From NCBI RefSeq assembly GCF_021025955.1, contig NZ_JAJNCL010000016.1, positions 1-64,000 on the forward strand: a stretch of 64,000 nt of DNA, given 5' to 3'. Each line of letters opens with the position of its first letter. Position 1 is the stretch's first letter. This DNA comes from Rhodococcus qingshengii (GTDB lineage Bacteria; Actinomycetota; Actinomycetes; Mycobacteriales; Mycobacteriaceae). The translations under genes were made by a program, and so were the position numbers. This document shows, piece after piece, positions 9,509 to 18,362 of the stretch. The notes beneath the pieces are model-generated. The model was not told where the DNA came from, made no database searches, and saw nothing but the letters and a program-made list of their open reading frames with translations.

Positions 9509-9544
9509 CAGGCGAGCGGTTTTGACGCCCGCTGATGGCGCCTG
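9509..9544 (+). promoter_or_regulatory. Leader hairpin upstream of the GGDEF/EAL gene
   Basis: CAGGCG-AGCGG (9509-9519) pairs with CCGCT (9529-9533) and CGCCTG (9539-9544), leaving a 9-base loop and a 5-base bulge (GATGG). The structure ends 24 bases before the ATG at 9569. It lies in the probable 5' UTR of the diguanylate cyclase/phosphodiesterase gene, so it could affect translation, or simply terminate read-through. It does not match the cyclic-di-GMP riboswitch consensus that I know. Confidence 0.45.
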
Positions 9545-9568
9545 CGTAGATGTCAGGATGCCTCGCTG

Positions 9569-11896
9569 ATGAACCGTCTGAGTCGATCAGCTAGGCAAGA
9601 TCCTGCTTCGGAAGCCGACTGTAACAGCCTGTTTCGCCGTCAGATCGACGAAGCCGCGGCCGTCGCACCGTTCGCCAATCTTGCGTACATGGCGAGTTTG
9701 GTGGTGATTCTGGCGTATACCGTTCCGCCCGGACGTCAGACGCTCAGGTGGCTGGGTGGCGCGCTCGTCCTTCTTGTCCTCGCAAACTCGATTCGAGTTT
9801 GGATTCCCCTTCGCTGGCGACCGTCGAAACACACACCGCGCTACGACTACGCGGGTCTGCTCCTCGAGGTGATCGTGGTCGCGGGCCTCGACGTCACACT
9901 TTTTGCCCTGCTTTTCCACGACATGGACGTCTTCCGCGACTTGGTTCTGATCGCGACGATGGCAGGAATCATGGGCGCCGGGACCGTGACGTTCTCCAGT
10001 CTGAGATCGGTGAGCCTGACCTGGATCTACATTCACGGCCTCGGCGTATTCACTGTTCTCGTCGTCCACACCGAATCCCACTTTCGCGTACTTGCGATTC
10101 AGTTGTGCATCTACATGTTTGCGCTCACTGTGGGGGCGGTCTATCTGTCGGCCTCGTTCCAGCGACGTTGTCTCGCAGAGTTTCAGGCGGAATCCGAGCG
10201 TCAGACTGTGGCGCTGTTGCTCGACGGTTTCGAGGGCGGTTCCCGAGACTGGCTGTGGGAGTGCGACACCAACGGCCGGTTCTCCCACACCTCGGCACGT
10301 CTCGCCGAGGTTGCAGGTATGACGGTGGACGAGTTGCAGCAACTCGCCTTCGGAGAACTCCTCACCAGACTCCAGATCGCGTCGAGTCCGGAGGGGCGTG
10401 CGGCCGCAGCCCAGCTGATCGACAAACTCGAATCGAGTGCTCCCTTCCGGGACACCGTCGTTCCAGTGCATGTCGACGGTAAGCGACGCTGGTGGTCACT
10501 CTCCGGTAATCCTCGCGTTCTCGAATCCGGGGTGATTCTGGGTTGGCGCGGTGTCGGATCGGACATCACGGAGAGGTATGTCCACGAGCAGGAGATCCTT
10601 CGACTTGCTGCCACCGACTCGCTGACCGGGTTGCCGAACCGTCGCGCCTTTGGTGTGGCGCTCGAGGAGGCCATCAAATCTCGTGTGCCGGAGAAGCAGG
10701 TTCTCGTCGGGATTCTCGACCTCGACAACTTCAAGTCGGTGAACGACACCCTCGGCCATCCGATCGGGGACCACTTACTTCTCGAAGTCACGAAACGCCT
10801 GCGCGACGTCATCGGTTCGGACATGTGCTCGCGGATGGGCGGCGACGAATTCGGACTCATCGTCTGTACCTCGGCTGGCGATGATCCCAGTGTCATTTTC
10901 GATCGCTACCTGGCAGCGCTCCATGAGCCCTTCTTCGTCGAAGGCAGTCGAATCGAGGTGCGGGCCACGATCGGTTACTCAAGCGCACCCGAGGATTCCA
11001 TCGACGCAGACGGACTGGTGATGCTGGCGGATCTGGCTCTGTACGAAGCAAAGTCGACGGGACGGAATCGAGTAGGCAAGTTCTCGCCGTTACTGCGAGC
11101 GCGGGCATCGGCGCGGGCAACAGCGCTGCACGAGCTGGACAGAGGGATCGAGGAAGGGCAGTTCGATCTCCACTACCAACCCCAGGTCGACACTCAGACC
11201 GGCGAAGTGGTGGGCTTCGAGGCTCTTCTCCGGTGGAACCATCCCAGTCGCGGCCTCATCGGGCCCAGTCAGTTCATCTCGGTGGCAGAGGAAACCGGAA
11301 TGATCATCCCCCTCGGCGCGCAGGCAATGGCGATGGCGACCGCGGCTGCTGCGGGGTGGCCGAGCGGAATAGGCGTCTCGGTCAATGTTTCACCAGTGCA
11401 GTTGGTGTCGCGAGAGTTCGGCGCGATGGTGAAGAAGGCCCTGACGGATTCGGGTTTGCCTCCGCATCTGCTCCAACTCGAAATCACCGAGACAGGTGTT
11501 GTGGACGATCGGGCAATCCGGGATCTCTACAAGCTGCGTGAACTCGGTGTCACCGTCGCACTCGACGATTTCGGCACCGGCTATTCGTCTTTCGCCACGC
11601 TCCAGAGACTGCCGATCGACGTTCTCAAGATCGATCGCATGCTTGTCACCGACTCGGACGATCCGAAGATGTCCGTGGTGAAATCCATCGTCGAGTTGGC
11701 TGCAGCGCTTGGCATGAAGTCGTTGGCCGAGGGAGTAGAGACCATCGAGCAGTTCCGCCGAGTTCAGTGGGTCGGCTGCGACCTGGTCCAGGGCTATCAC
11801 ATCAGCAAGGCTCTGACGGCTGAGCGCGTCGATGCGTATCTGGCGGCAACCGACACCGAATCCGGTCGGAGCGTTCACCCGTTGACGTGGCTGTGA
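9569..11896 (+). CDS. Membrane-bound PAS-GGDEF-EAL cyclic-di-GMP enzyme
   Basis: A 775-residue protein. Residues 25-200 hold about six membrane helices, followed by a PAS-like domain (about 215-335) with SDITERYVHEQ at its exit. The GGDEF domain (340-500) has an intact GGDEF active site (RMGGDEFGL), but the usual RxxD inhibitory site reads IGSD. The EAL domain (510-765) keeps all catalytic elements: EALLRWNHP, NVSP, EITETGV, DDFGTGYSS, KIDR and AEGVET. Both synthesis and hydrolysis of c-di-GMP are therefore possible, without product inhibition. Start ATG 9569 follows a 237-base intergenic region with a hairpin. Confidence 0.92.
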   Translation: MNRLSRSARQDPASEADCNSLFRRQIDEAAAVAPFANLAYMASLVVILAYTVPPGRQTLRWLGGALVLLVLANSIRVWIPLRWRPSKHTPRYDYAGLLLEVIVVAGLDVTLFALLFHDMDVFRDLVLIATMAGIMGAGTVTFSSLRSVSLTWIYIHGLGVFTVLVVHTESHFRVLAIQLCIYMFALTVGAVYLSASFQRRCLAEFQAESERQTVALLLDGFEGGSRDWLWECDTNGRFSHTSARLAEVAGMTVDELQQLAFGELLTRLQIASSPEGRAAAAQLIDKLESSAPFRDTVVPVHVDGKRRWWSLSGNPRVLESGVILGWRGVGSDITERYVHEQEILRLAATDSLTGLPNRRAFGVALEEAIKSRVPEKQVLVGILDLDNFKSVNDTLGHPIGDHLLLEVTKRLRDVIGSDMCSRMGGDEFGLIVCTSAGDDPSVIFDRYLAALHEPFFVEGSRIEVRATIGYSSAPEDSIDADGLVMLADLALYEAKSTGRNRVGKFSPLLRARASARATALHELDRGIEEGQFDLHYQPQVDTQTGEVVGFEALLRWNHPSRGLIGPSQFISVAEETGMIIPLGAQAMAMATAAAAGWPSGIGVSVNVSPVQLVSREFGAMVKKALTDSGLPPHLLQLEITETGVVDDRAIRDLYKLRELGVTVALDDFGTGYSSFATLQRLPIDVLKIDRMLVTDSDDPKMSVVKSIVELAAALGMKSLAEGVETIEQFRRVQWVGCDLVQGYHISKALTAERVDAYLAATDTESGRSVHPLTWL

Positions 11897-11897
11897 A

Positions 11898-12288
11898 TCA
11901 GATCTGAGCCGAGCGGATGGTATTGCCGCCCGCCGCTTCTTCTTGGTACATCATCGAATCCGCGACATTCGTCGCGGCCAGGATTGCGGAAGCGCCGCCG
12001 CTCCACGCCTTTGATTCGGCGTGACCGCGAAGATCATTCTCCGTCTTGAATTTGGTGTTATCGACGACGGTGAAAGCGAGACAAGAAGAATCATCTCGGG
12101 CGCTCTCGAATCGGAATGATCGCTCGGCCGGATTTCTGCTTTGTCCACTCGTTGTCGTGTGGTTCGTTGAACCATTCCTGGAGCGTTCGCCGAGAACTGT
12201 GCCCTTCGGAGGCGATGGCAGTGATCGGCGTGCTGTCTATCTTGCCCTGAATCCGGATAAAGAGAAATTTCTGCTCGATCGGTTTCAC
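11898..12288 (-). pseudogene. Possible decayed GGDEF-domain remnant
   Basis: Most of the 457-base gap 11897-12353 shows only degenerate coding signal. On the minus strand one frame (from about 12120 down to a TGA at 11898) ends in a segment ATNVADSMMYQEEAAGGN followed by TIR. This matches the end of GGDEF domains (AD-x-x-MY-x-AK-x-x-G-x-N). Upstream of it a second minus frame (12288-12091) is open and would need a frameshift near 12100 to join. No GGDEF core is present. I read this as a broken fragment, possibly related to the neighbouring GGDEF gene; confidence is low. Confidence 0.3.
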
Positions 12289-12333
12289 CGTCTGAAGATT
12301 TTTTCGGGGAGAAATTGCAACCGATCGAGCAGA
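12270..12333. repeat. 15-bp perfect inverted repeat downstream of the GABA permease gene
   Basis: TCTGCTCGATCGGTT (12270-12284) and AACCGATCGAGCAGA (12319-12333) are exact reverse complements separated by 34 bases. The structure begins 21 bases after the permease stop codon, the position expected of a transcript-ending hairpin. The loop is long for a simple terminator and contains its own T-run. An alternative reading is the scar or end of a small mobile element. Confidence 0.6.
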
Positions 12334-12353
12334 GAGCTCACTCGATGCCTGTT

Positions 12354-13793
12354 TTAAGCGTTGCCCGAGCTGCTGTGCACGTTGTCCGAGACAGTCACGA
12401 ACGATCCGACTTTTCGCGTACGAGACTTTTTCACACCGTACGCGATGAGAATGATGCTCAGCGCGACCAGGCTTTGGACGAATTCCGCGCGCGTGGGTTC
12501 GTTGAGACCCATTCCCACAAGGATCACCAGAATCAGGCCGGTGACCACTATCGGTAGGCCGGGATACAGCCAGACACGGAATTTCAGAATCTCGGGGCTT
12601 TCACGTTCCCATCGGCGACGGAGGCGTAGTTCGGATACACAGATCAGGATGTAGACGAACAAACAGATTGCGCCGGAAGAATTCACGAGGAACAAGAAGA
12701 TCGTATCCGGCCAGATGTACCCGGCCGCGATACAGAAGTAGCCGGCCACGGTGCAGGCGAGTACGCCCTTCACCGGCACCCCGCGGCTGTTGGTCCGCGT
12801 CATCCAGGCCGGCGCGTCGTTATAGACCGAGAGCGCGAAGAGCATCCGCGACGCCGTGTACAGGCCGGAGTTGAGGCAGGACAGCACCGCGACCAGAACC
12901 ACGAGGTTCAGAATGTCGGCGGCGGCAGGAATTCCGAGCAGGTCGAGTGCGGAGATGAACGGAGAATCGCCGACGACAAACGAATCCCACGGCAGCATCG
13001 TCACGAGGAGGAAAGTGGCGACAACGAAGAAGGCGAGAATACGGAAGACGACGGTGTTCGTGGCTCGTCTGATCGCTCCGGCCGGTTCGGCGGATTCCGC
13101 TGCGGCGATCGTGACGAGCTCGGCTCCGGTCATGGAGAAGATCACGGCGACGACGCCCACCAGTACGGGAGTGAAACCGTTCGGCAATAATCCTCCGTGG
13201 CCGGTCAGGTTGCTGAAATCGACTTCACTGCCGGGCCAGATGCCGAAGACGAACAGACTGCCGAGCACGATGAAGCCGATGATGACGGCGACCTTGATAC
13301 CCGCAAACCAGTATTCGGCCTCGCCGAAGTTGCTGACGGAGAGAAGGTTGACTCCGGTCATCACCAACAGGAGTACCGCTGACATGAGCCAGAGTGGGAC
13401 GCCATGGATCCACCGGGAGAGCAGAGTAGCTCCGACGACGGATTCGATGCCGACGACGATCACCCAGAAGTACCAGTACAGCCAGCCAGTGGTGAAGCCC
13501 GCCCAGTCGCCCAACGCCATTCGCGCGTACTCGGTGAACGATCCCGTGCACGGCTTGGCCACCGCCATTTCACCGAGCATGCGCATCACCAGGAACACGA
13601 TGATGCCGCAGATCGCGCACGTGATGACGGCGCCGGGCCCGGCCTGGTTGATGATTCCGCTCAGCCCGACGAAGAAACCGGCGCCGATGACACCGCCCAT
13701 GGAAAGCATGGTCAGGTGGCGCTTCTTCAGGCCTGTCTTGAGCGTCGAATGAACACTGGCGGCTTCGGCTGTTTCGGTGCTGCTGTCGGGCAT
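12354..13793 (-). CDS. gabP: APC-family amino acid permease, probably GABA permease
   Basis: A 479-residue membrane protein with 12 predicted helices. It has the amino-acid/polyamine transporter signature near the N-terminus (GLKKRHLTMLSMGGVIGAGFFVG) and FSMTGAELVTIAAAESAEP in helix 6, both typical of the GabP/AnsP/CycA group. The ATG at 13793 has an AGGAG site about eight bases upstream. It faces a PucR-type regulator divergently, beyond which lie convergent gabD and gabT, so GABA is the likely substrate. This is inference from context. Confidence 0.82.
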   Translation of the reverse strand: MPDSSTETAEAASVHSTLKTGLKKRHLTMLSMGGVIGAGFFVGLSGIINQAGPGAVITCAICGIIVFLVMRMLGEMAVAKPCTGSFTEYARMALGDWAGFTTGWLYWYFWVIVVGIESVVGATLLSRWIHGVPLWLMSAVLLLVMTGVNLLSVSNFGEAEYWFAGIKVAVIIGFIVLGSLFVFGIWPGSEVDFSNLTGHGGLLPNGFTPVLVGVVAVIFSMTGAELVTIAAAESAEPAGAIRRATNTVVFRILAFFVVATFLLVTMLPWDSFVVGDSPFISALDLLGIPAAADILNLVVLVAVLSCLNSGLYTASRMLFALSVYNDAPAWMTRTNSRGVPVKGVLACTVAGYFCIAAGYIWPDTIFLFLVNSSGAICLFVYILICVSELRLRRRWERESPEILKFRVWLYPGLPIVVTGLILVILVGMGLNEPTRAEFVQSLVALSIILIAYGVKKSRTRKVGSFVTVSDNVHSSSGNA

Positions 13794-13935
13794 CTGGGCT
13801 CAGCTCCTATTACATGACGCGATCAGTTCTTTCGGAGAGACGCTAAACTCATCGTGTGATCCAGAACATGGACCTGATGTACAAAACTCAACTGGAAACT
13901 GTCAGTTCTGTCCACTGCCTTCGGAGGTTCCGGCA

Positions 13936-15474
13936 ATGCCGATGACTGTTCGGCGGCTGGCGGCCACCACCTCGCTCGGCCTCACGATCGTTGCAGGTCA
14001 CGACGACGTGGATCTGCCGATCAGCTGGGCGCACGCAATCGAATTGCAGGATCCGAGTCGGTGGCTCGCCGGTGGAGAACTTGTCATGACGACGGGACTG
14101 CACCTTTCGCGTTCGGCGACAAAGCAATACGAGTACGTCGAGCGCATTGCGCAGACCGGTGCAGTGGCACTGGCATTCGACACCGGCACCGTGCACGAGA
14201 AGGTTCCGGACGCGATCATCAGGGCCGGCGACGAACTGGGTTTCGCCGTGCTTTCCGTCGCCAAGGAGACGCCGTTCATCGCCATCTCGCGGGCCGTGAT
14301 CGACGAACTGACCGCCGACCAGATACGAACGGTGCAGGCGGTGGTCGACGCGCAGGAGAAATTGGCGCGTGCCCTGCTCGACGGGGTGCCGGCCCTGATC
14401 ACTGCCCTGGGTCGAGCCGTTCATGCAGCAGTGTGTGTTCTCGATCGGGACGGAGCGGTGCTGGCTCTGACGGAAGGTGCGAGTTCGTCTCTGCCCGAAC
14501 GCATCAGGGAGCGATCAGGCAAGGAGCGCAGCCGGGTCGTGGTGGACGACGATGGCCACCTGGCTATTCACCGGCTTGCCGTGAGCGGCACGCTCGCCGT
14601 GGCGTCCGACGCCGCCTTGGATCAGTCCGAACGACTGTTGGTCGGGCACACGGTATCGCTGTTGACCATCGAGCTTGCCAAGCCGTCACGGGTCGTCAAT
14701 GCCGAACAGCGGCTGAGGTTGGCGGTCGCGACGATGGTGCGCCAGGCCGGCGGCGACGTCGACGAAAGTCTGTTGCGGTACTTCGGATTCGAATCCGAAT
14801 CACCGGTGGTTGCAACTGCCTTGACCGATGTCGGACCATTGCTGGCGGCAACCGACATCACTTCAGCGGCCCTCGAAGAAGAGGCGGTGCCGTACCTCTT
14901 GGCTCCGCTGAATGACGGTACCGGCGTGTGGTTCGTCGTGAAAAGTGAAGTTGCGGAGAAGATCACGCGCAGTGCCTATGCGAGAGTGCGGGAGAATTCA
15001 CGCCGGAGCATCAACGGCGGAATCGGAAGCGTCCGGCCGATGAGCGGTGTAGCAGCCAGTCTGCGCGAGGCCGTCTCTGCTGCCAAAGTGGGGCAGGTCG
15101 ACGGTCACACGCTCGTTTCGTTCTCGGAACTCGGGACTTTCAGTATCCTGTTGAGCGTGCAGTCGAACGATGTTCTGCAGTCGATCGCGGACGGCTGTCT
15201 CGGTGTGCTGGAAGGCTACGACGCCGAGAACGGTTCTCGTCTGGTGGACTCGATCGAAGCGTTCCTGCACCACAATGGTCAATGGGAGTCCGCTGCAGCG
15301 CAGTTGGGTGTTCACCGGCACACGCTGCGCAACCGCATGGACAAGGCTGCCGAGTTGATCGGCCGAGATCTCGATTCCGCCCACACTCGGTCCGAGCTGT
15401 GGGTCGCGCTCAAAGCTCGTGAACTGCTGCAGGCGGAATCGAATTCAGATCACGCTCGGCCGCCCCTGAGATAG
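13936..15474 (+). CDS. gabR: PucR-family transcriptional regulator, probable GABA-utilisation regulator
   Basis: A 512-residue protein. ATG 13936 is chosen because GGAGG lies eight bases upstream and the conserved TVRRLAATTSLGL begins there. The N-terminal PucR ligand domain (1-130) contains SWAHAIELQDPSRWLAGGELVMTTG. A central GGDEF-like (CdaR) region follows, and the C-terminus is a helix-turn-helix (WESAAAQLGVHRHTLRNRM). A PucR-type GabR is the known activator of gabTDP in Corynebacterium glutamicum. Here the gene lies between gabP (divergent) and gabD (convergent, overlapping by 25 bases), fitting that role. The symbol is assigned by context. Confidence 0.78.
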   Translation: MPMTVRRLAATTSLGLTIVAGHDDVDLPISWAHAIELQDPSRWLAGGELVMTTGLHLSRSATKQYEYVERIAQTGAVALAFDTGTVHEKVPDAIIRAGDELGFAVLSVAKETPFIAISRAVIDELTADQIRTVQAVVDAQEKLARALLDGVPALITALGRAVHAAVCVLDRDGAVLALTEGASSSLPERIRERSGKERSRVVVDDDGHLAIHRLAVSGTLAVASDAALDQSERLLVGHTVSLLTIELAKPSRVVNAEQRLRLAVATMVRQAGGDVDESLLRYFGFESESPVVATALTDVGPLLAATDITSAALEEEAVPYLLAPLNDGTGVWFVVKSEVAEKITRSAYARVRENSRRSINGGIGSVRPMSGVAASLREAVSAAKVGQVDGHTLVSFSELGTFSILLSVQSNDVLQSIADGCLGVLEGYDAENGSRLVDSIEAFLHHNGQWESAAAQLGVHRHTLRNRMDKAAELIGRDLDSAHTRSELWVALKARELLQAESNSDHARPPLR

Positions 15475-16886
15475 ACGGTGGTGGTGTGAGTGAAGAACTC
15501 TCGCGCCGCGTCGCCTTGTTCCTTGGGCCCGTATCCACTCTTCTTCACGCCGCCGAAAGGTACGTGAGGATCAGCGCCCGCCGATTCCGAATTGACGTGC
15601 AGGATCCCCACGTCCAGGACGTCGATACCGGCAAGGGCGTTGGTCAGGTCCTGAGTGAACAACGCTGCAGACAAACCGAATTCGCCCTCGTTTGCCAAGC
15701 GGAATGCGTCTGCAGTTGTTGCTGCCCGCTGCACCGCCAGCACCGGGCCGAAAAGCTCCTCGAACCACAGTTCGGTGCTCGCCGGTAGTTCCAGCACCGT
15801 CGGCTGGACGTAGTGGCCTGTCTCCGGCGCTTCGGCGGTGGCCACAACTCTGGCGCCGCCGCCGACGGCTCGATCGATCCCGTTGATGATCGACTTCTGT
15901 GCGGATGCGCTGACCACGGGACCTGTAGTGACGTCGGGATCGAGTGGATCTCCGACTCTCAGTTCCTTGACCTCGACTGTCAGCCTCGCCAGGAATTCCT
16001 CGGCGATGGGTTCGTGGAGCACCAGACGTGAAGTGGCCGTGCATTTCTGGCCGGTTGATCGGAATGCGCCGAGCATGACCTGCTCGACTGCAAGCTCGAG
16101 ATCTGCGTCGGCAAGCACGATGGCTGCGTTCTTTCCACCCATCTCCGCCTGGACCGGAACTCCGCGCGCCGCAGCAGCTCCCGCGATCTTTCGGCCGACG
16201 CCGGTGGAACCGGTGAAGGTTACGGCGTCGAGGTCCGGATGATCGACCAGCGCTTCACCGGCCGCGTTGTCGGCGAGGATCATGTTCAGGACGCCGTCGG
16301 GTAGGCCTGCTTCGGTCAATGCCTGTGCGAGACGGAAGGCCAGAAGAGGCACCGCGGCAGCCGGTTTCCAGACGACGGTGTTTCCGTATACCAGGGCGGG
16401 CGCAATCTTCCATGCCGGGATCGCGATCGGGAAGTTGAAAGGCGTGACGACGCCTACCACTCCGAGAGGCTTGCGAGTGACGAGAATCTGCTCGCCGCTG
16501 CGAGGGGAGGAATACACCGTTCCGGACTCGCGGTCGGCGGCGTTGCCGTAGTAACGCAGAATCTGCGCCGCCCGGCGTACTTCTCCGATACCCTCGGCCA
16601 GCGTTTTCCCTTCTTCACGGGTGAGTTCTTCACCCCAGATCTCGGCGTTGGATTCGATGATTTCTGCTGCGCGAGTGAGGTATGCGCCGCGCACGGACAT
16701 CGGCAGGCGCGCCCAGTCGTTTGCGGCAATTCGGGCGACGCGAACGCCGGTCGCCATTTCGGAGGCACCGGCGCGGCCTCCGGTGGCGACAACTTCGTCG
16801 GGACGCGCCGGGTTGGTATCTGTCAGTGTGCCTTCGCATCCCGTGACCCAAGCTCCGCCGATCAAGCTGCGCACTGCGACGCTCAT
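15450..16886 (-). CDS. gabD: NAD(P)+-dependent aldehyde dehydrogenase, probable succinate-semialdehyde dehydrogenase
   Basis: A 478-residue aldehyde dehydrogenase with the Rossmann stretch TPFNFPIA, the FTGSTGVG cofactor loop, the catalytic Glu in AEMGGKNAA and the nucleophilic Cys in FRSTGQKCTATSR. It starts at ATG 16886, overlapping the gabT stop by four bases, so the two are co-translated. Paired with gabT it would oxidise succinate semialdehyde to succinate, the last step of the GABA shunt. Related dehydrogenases for other short aldehydes (for example ketoglutarate semialdehyde) look similar, so the substrate rests on context. Confidence 0.82.
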   Translation of the reverse strand: MSVAVRSLIGGAWVTGCEGTLTDTNPARPDEVVATGGRAGASEMATGVRVARIAANDWARLPMSVRGAYLTRAAEIIESNAEIWGEELTREEGKTLAEGIGEVRRAAQILRYYGNAADRESGTVYSSPRSGEQILVTRKPLGVVGVVTPFNFPIAIPAWKIAPALVYGNTVVWKPAAAVPLLAFRLAQALTEAGLPDGVLNMILADNAAGEALVDHPDLDAVTFTGSTGVGRKIAGAAAARGVPVQAEMGGKNAAIVLADADLELAVEQVMLGAFRSTGQKCTATSRLVLHEPIAEEFLARLTVEVKELRVGDPLDPDVTTGPVVSASAQKSIINGIDRAVGGGARVVATAEAPETGHYVQPTVLELPASTELWFEELFGPVLAVQRAATTADAFRLANEGEFGLSAALFTQDLTNALAGIDVLDVGILHVNSESAGADPHVPFGGVKKSGYGPKEQGDAAREFFTHTTTVYLRGGRA

Positions 16887-18256
16887 CGGACTGCGGCCAC
16901 TGCGTCGCGAAGGATATCGAGGCCTTCGGCCAGCAATTCGTCGGAGATGCTCAGCGGCGGGAGGAACCGGACGACGTTTCCGTAGGTGCCGGCGGTGAGG
17001 AGAAGGAGACCGTGCGTGTGGGCGTAGCTGACGATCTGGGCGACGGCCGCGCGATTCGGAGCCTTGTCCTCGTGGTGGACGATTTCGATCGCAATCATGG
17101 CGCCGCGTCCACGGATATCGCCGATGATAGTTGTGTCCGAAGCGATTTCGGACAGTCCTGCGGTCAGGATCTCACCGATGTCCTTGGCGCGGTCGAGGAG
17201 GCCTTCCACCTCGATCGTCTCGAAAACTGCCAAGGCGGCCTCGCAGGCAACTGGATTGCCGCTGTACGTACCGCCGATACCACCGGGATGCGCGGCGTCC
17301 ATGACGTCGGCACGGCCGGTCACGGCGGCGAGTGGCATTCCGCCGGCGAGACCTTTTGCAGTTGTGATGATGTCGGGGACGAAGTTCTCACTCTCGCTGG
17401 CGAACCAGGCGCCGGTTCGTGCGATACCGGTCTGGACCTCGTCCGCGACGACGAGAATGCCGCGCTCACGGCAGAATTCGGCGACGCGCTTCAGGAATCC
17501 CGGTGCCGGAACGATGAAACCTCCCTCACCCTGAATCGGTTCCACGACCACGGCGGCTACCGATTCGGCACCGATCTGAGTGTCGATCGCAAGACGGAAC
17601 TGTGCGAATGCTTCGTCGGCCGCGTTTTCGGGGCCGCTCGGCCAACGGTAGGGGTAGGCCATCGGAACCCGATAGACCTCGGGAGCGAACGGGCCGAATG
17701 TAGCCTTGTACGGCTGGTTCTTGGCTGTCATCGTCATGGTCATCAACGTGCGACCGTGGAATGCGTGGTCGAAGACGACAACTGCCGGGCGACCGGTGGC
17801 GGCACGTGCGTATTTCACGGCGTTCTCGAGCGCCTCGCTGCCGGTGTTGAACAGCGCTGTTCGCTTCTCGTGGTCGCCCGGGGTCAGGCGGTTGAGCGCT
17901 TCGCAGACCTCGACGTATCCCTCGTAGGGGTTTGCGAGGAAACACGTATGGGTGAACTGACCGAGTTGGCGCGTAGTCCGTTCGACCACGCGCGGCGCGC
18001 TGTTTCCGACGGTGGTTACGGCGATGCCGCTCCCGAAGTCGATGAACGAGTTGTCATCGACGTCGACGACAACTCCTCCGCCCGCTGCAGCAACGTAAAT
18101 GCTGGATCCGCTGGTCAGTCCGGCCGGCAGTGCGGCGCCCCGGCGTTCGGCCAAAGCGCGCGAGTTGGGGCCAGGCACTTCGGTGACGAGGCGTCGTACC
18201 TGAGGAAGGGTCGGTCCACCGATGCACGTTTCCGTGCCGTGCTCGAGAATGGTCAT
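16883..18256 (-). CDS. gabT: 4-aminobutyrate--2-oxoglutarate transaminase
   Basis: A 457-residue class-III aminotransferase. ATG 18256 has GGAGG seven bases upstream; the frame runs on further but without a conserved protein. The PLP-binding lysine lies in TTAKGLAGGMPLAAV, with the aspartate in VVADEVQTG and the GSEALENAVKYAR helix. It moves the amino group of GABA to 2-oxoglutarate, giving succinate semialdehyde for the downstream gabD product. A 9-6-9 palindrome stands 44 bases before the start. Confidence 0.92.
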   Translation of the reverse strand: MTILEHGTETCIGGPTLPQVRRLVTEVPGPNSRALAERRGAALPAGLTSGSSIYVAAAGGGVVVDVDDNSFIDFGSGIAVTTVGNSAPRVVERTTRQLGQFTHTCFLANPYEGYVEVCEALNRLTPGDHEKRTALFNTGSEALENAVKYARAATGRPAVVVFDHAFHGRTLMTMTMTAKNQPYKATFGPFAPEVYRVPMAYPYRWPSGPENAADEAFAQFRLAIDTQIGAESVAAVVVEPIQGEGGFIVPAPGFLKRVAEFCRERGILVVADEVQTGIARTGAWFASESENFVPDIITTAKGLAGGMPLAAVTGRADVMDAAHPGGIGGTYSGNPVACEAALAVFETIEVEGLLDRAKDIGEILTAGLSEIASDTTIIGDIRGRGAMIAIEIVHHEDKAPNRAAVAQIVSYAHTHGLLLLTAGTYGNVVRFLPPLSISDELLAEGLDILRDAVAAVR

Positions 18257-18299
18257 CGCAGTGCCTCCAGTCGTTTTCCGAACTGTAGGACGGCGATAA

Positions 18300-18323
18300 A
18301 CAATCCGGACATGGCCGGATTGT
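18300..18323. promoter_or_regulatory. Perfect 9-6-9 palindrome in the gabT promoter region
   Basis: ACAATCCGG (18300-18308) and CCGGATTGT (18315-18323) are exact reverse complements around a 6-base centre (ACATGG). The element lies 44 bases upstream of the gabT ATG, in the only promoter region of gabT-gabD. It is a strong candidate operator, most simply for the PucR-type protein encoded at 13936-15474, though no experiment supports that link here. Confidence 0.6.
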
Positions 18324-18362
18324 CGAGGGGCTACTATCTCATTGGACGTCGCGTCCAGCTGG

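Noticed and set aside
9332-9568. Cyclic-di-GMP riboswitch in front of the GGDEF/EAL gene
   Set aside because: The leader has a hairpin but lacks the conserved core of the known c-di-GMP riboswitch classes.
13794-13935. Imperfect AACTG/CAGTT repeats between gabP and the PucR gene
   Set aside because: Only 5-base arms with an 8-base spacer; not distinguishable from chance.
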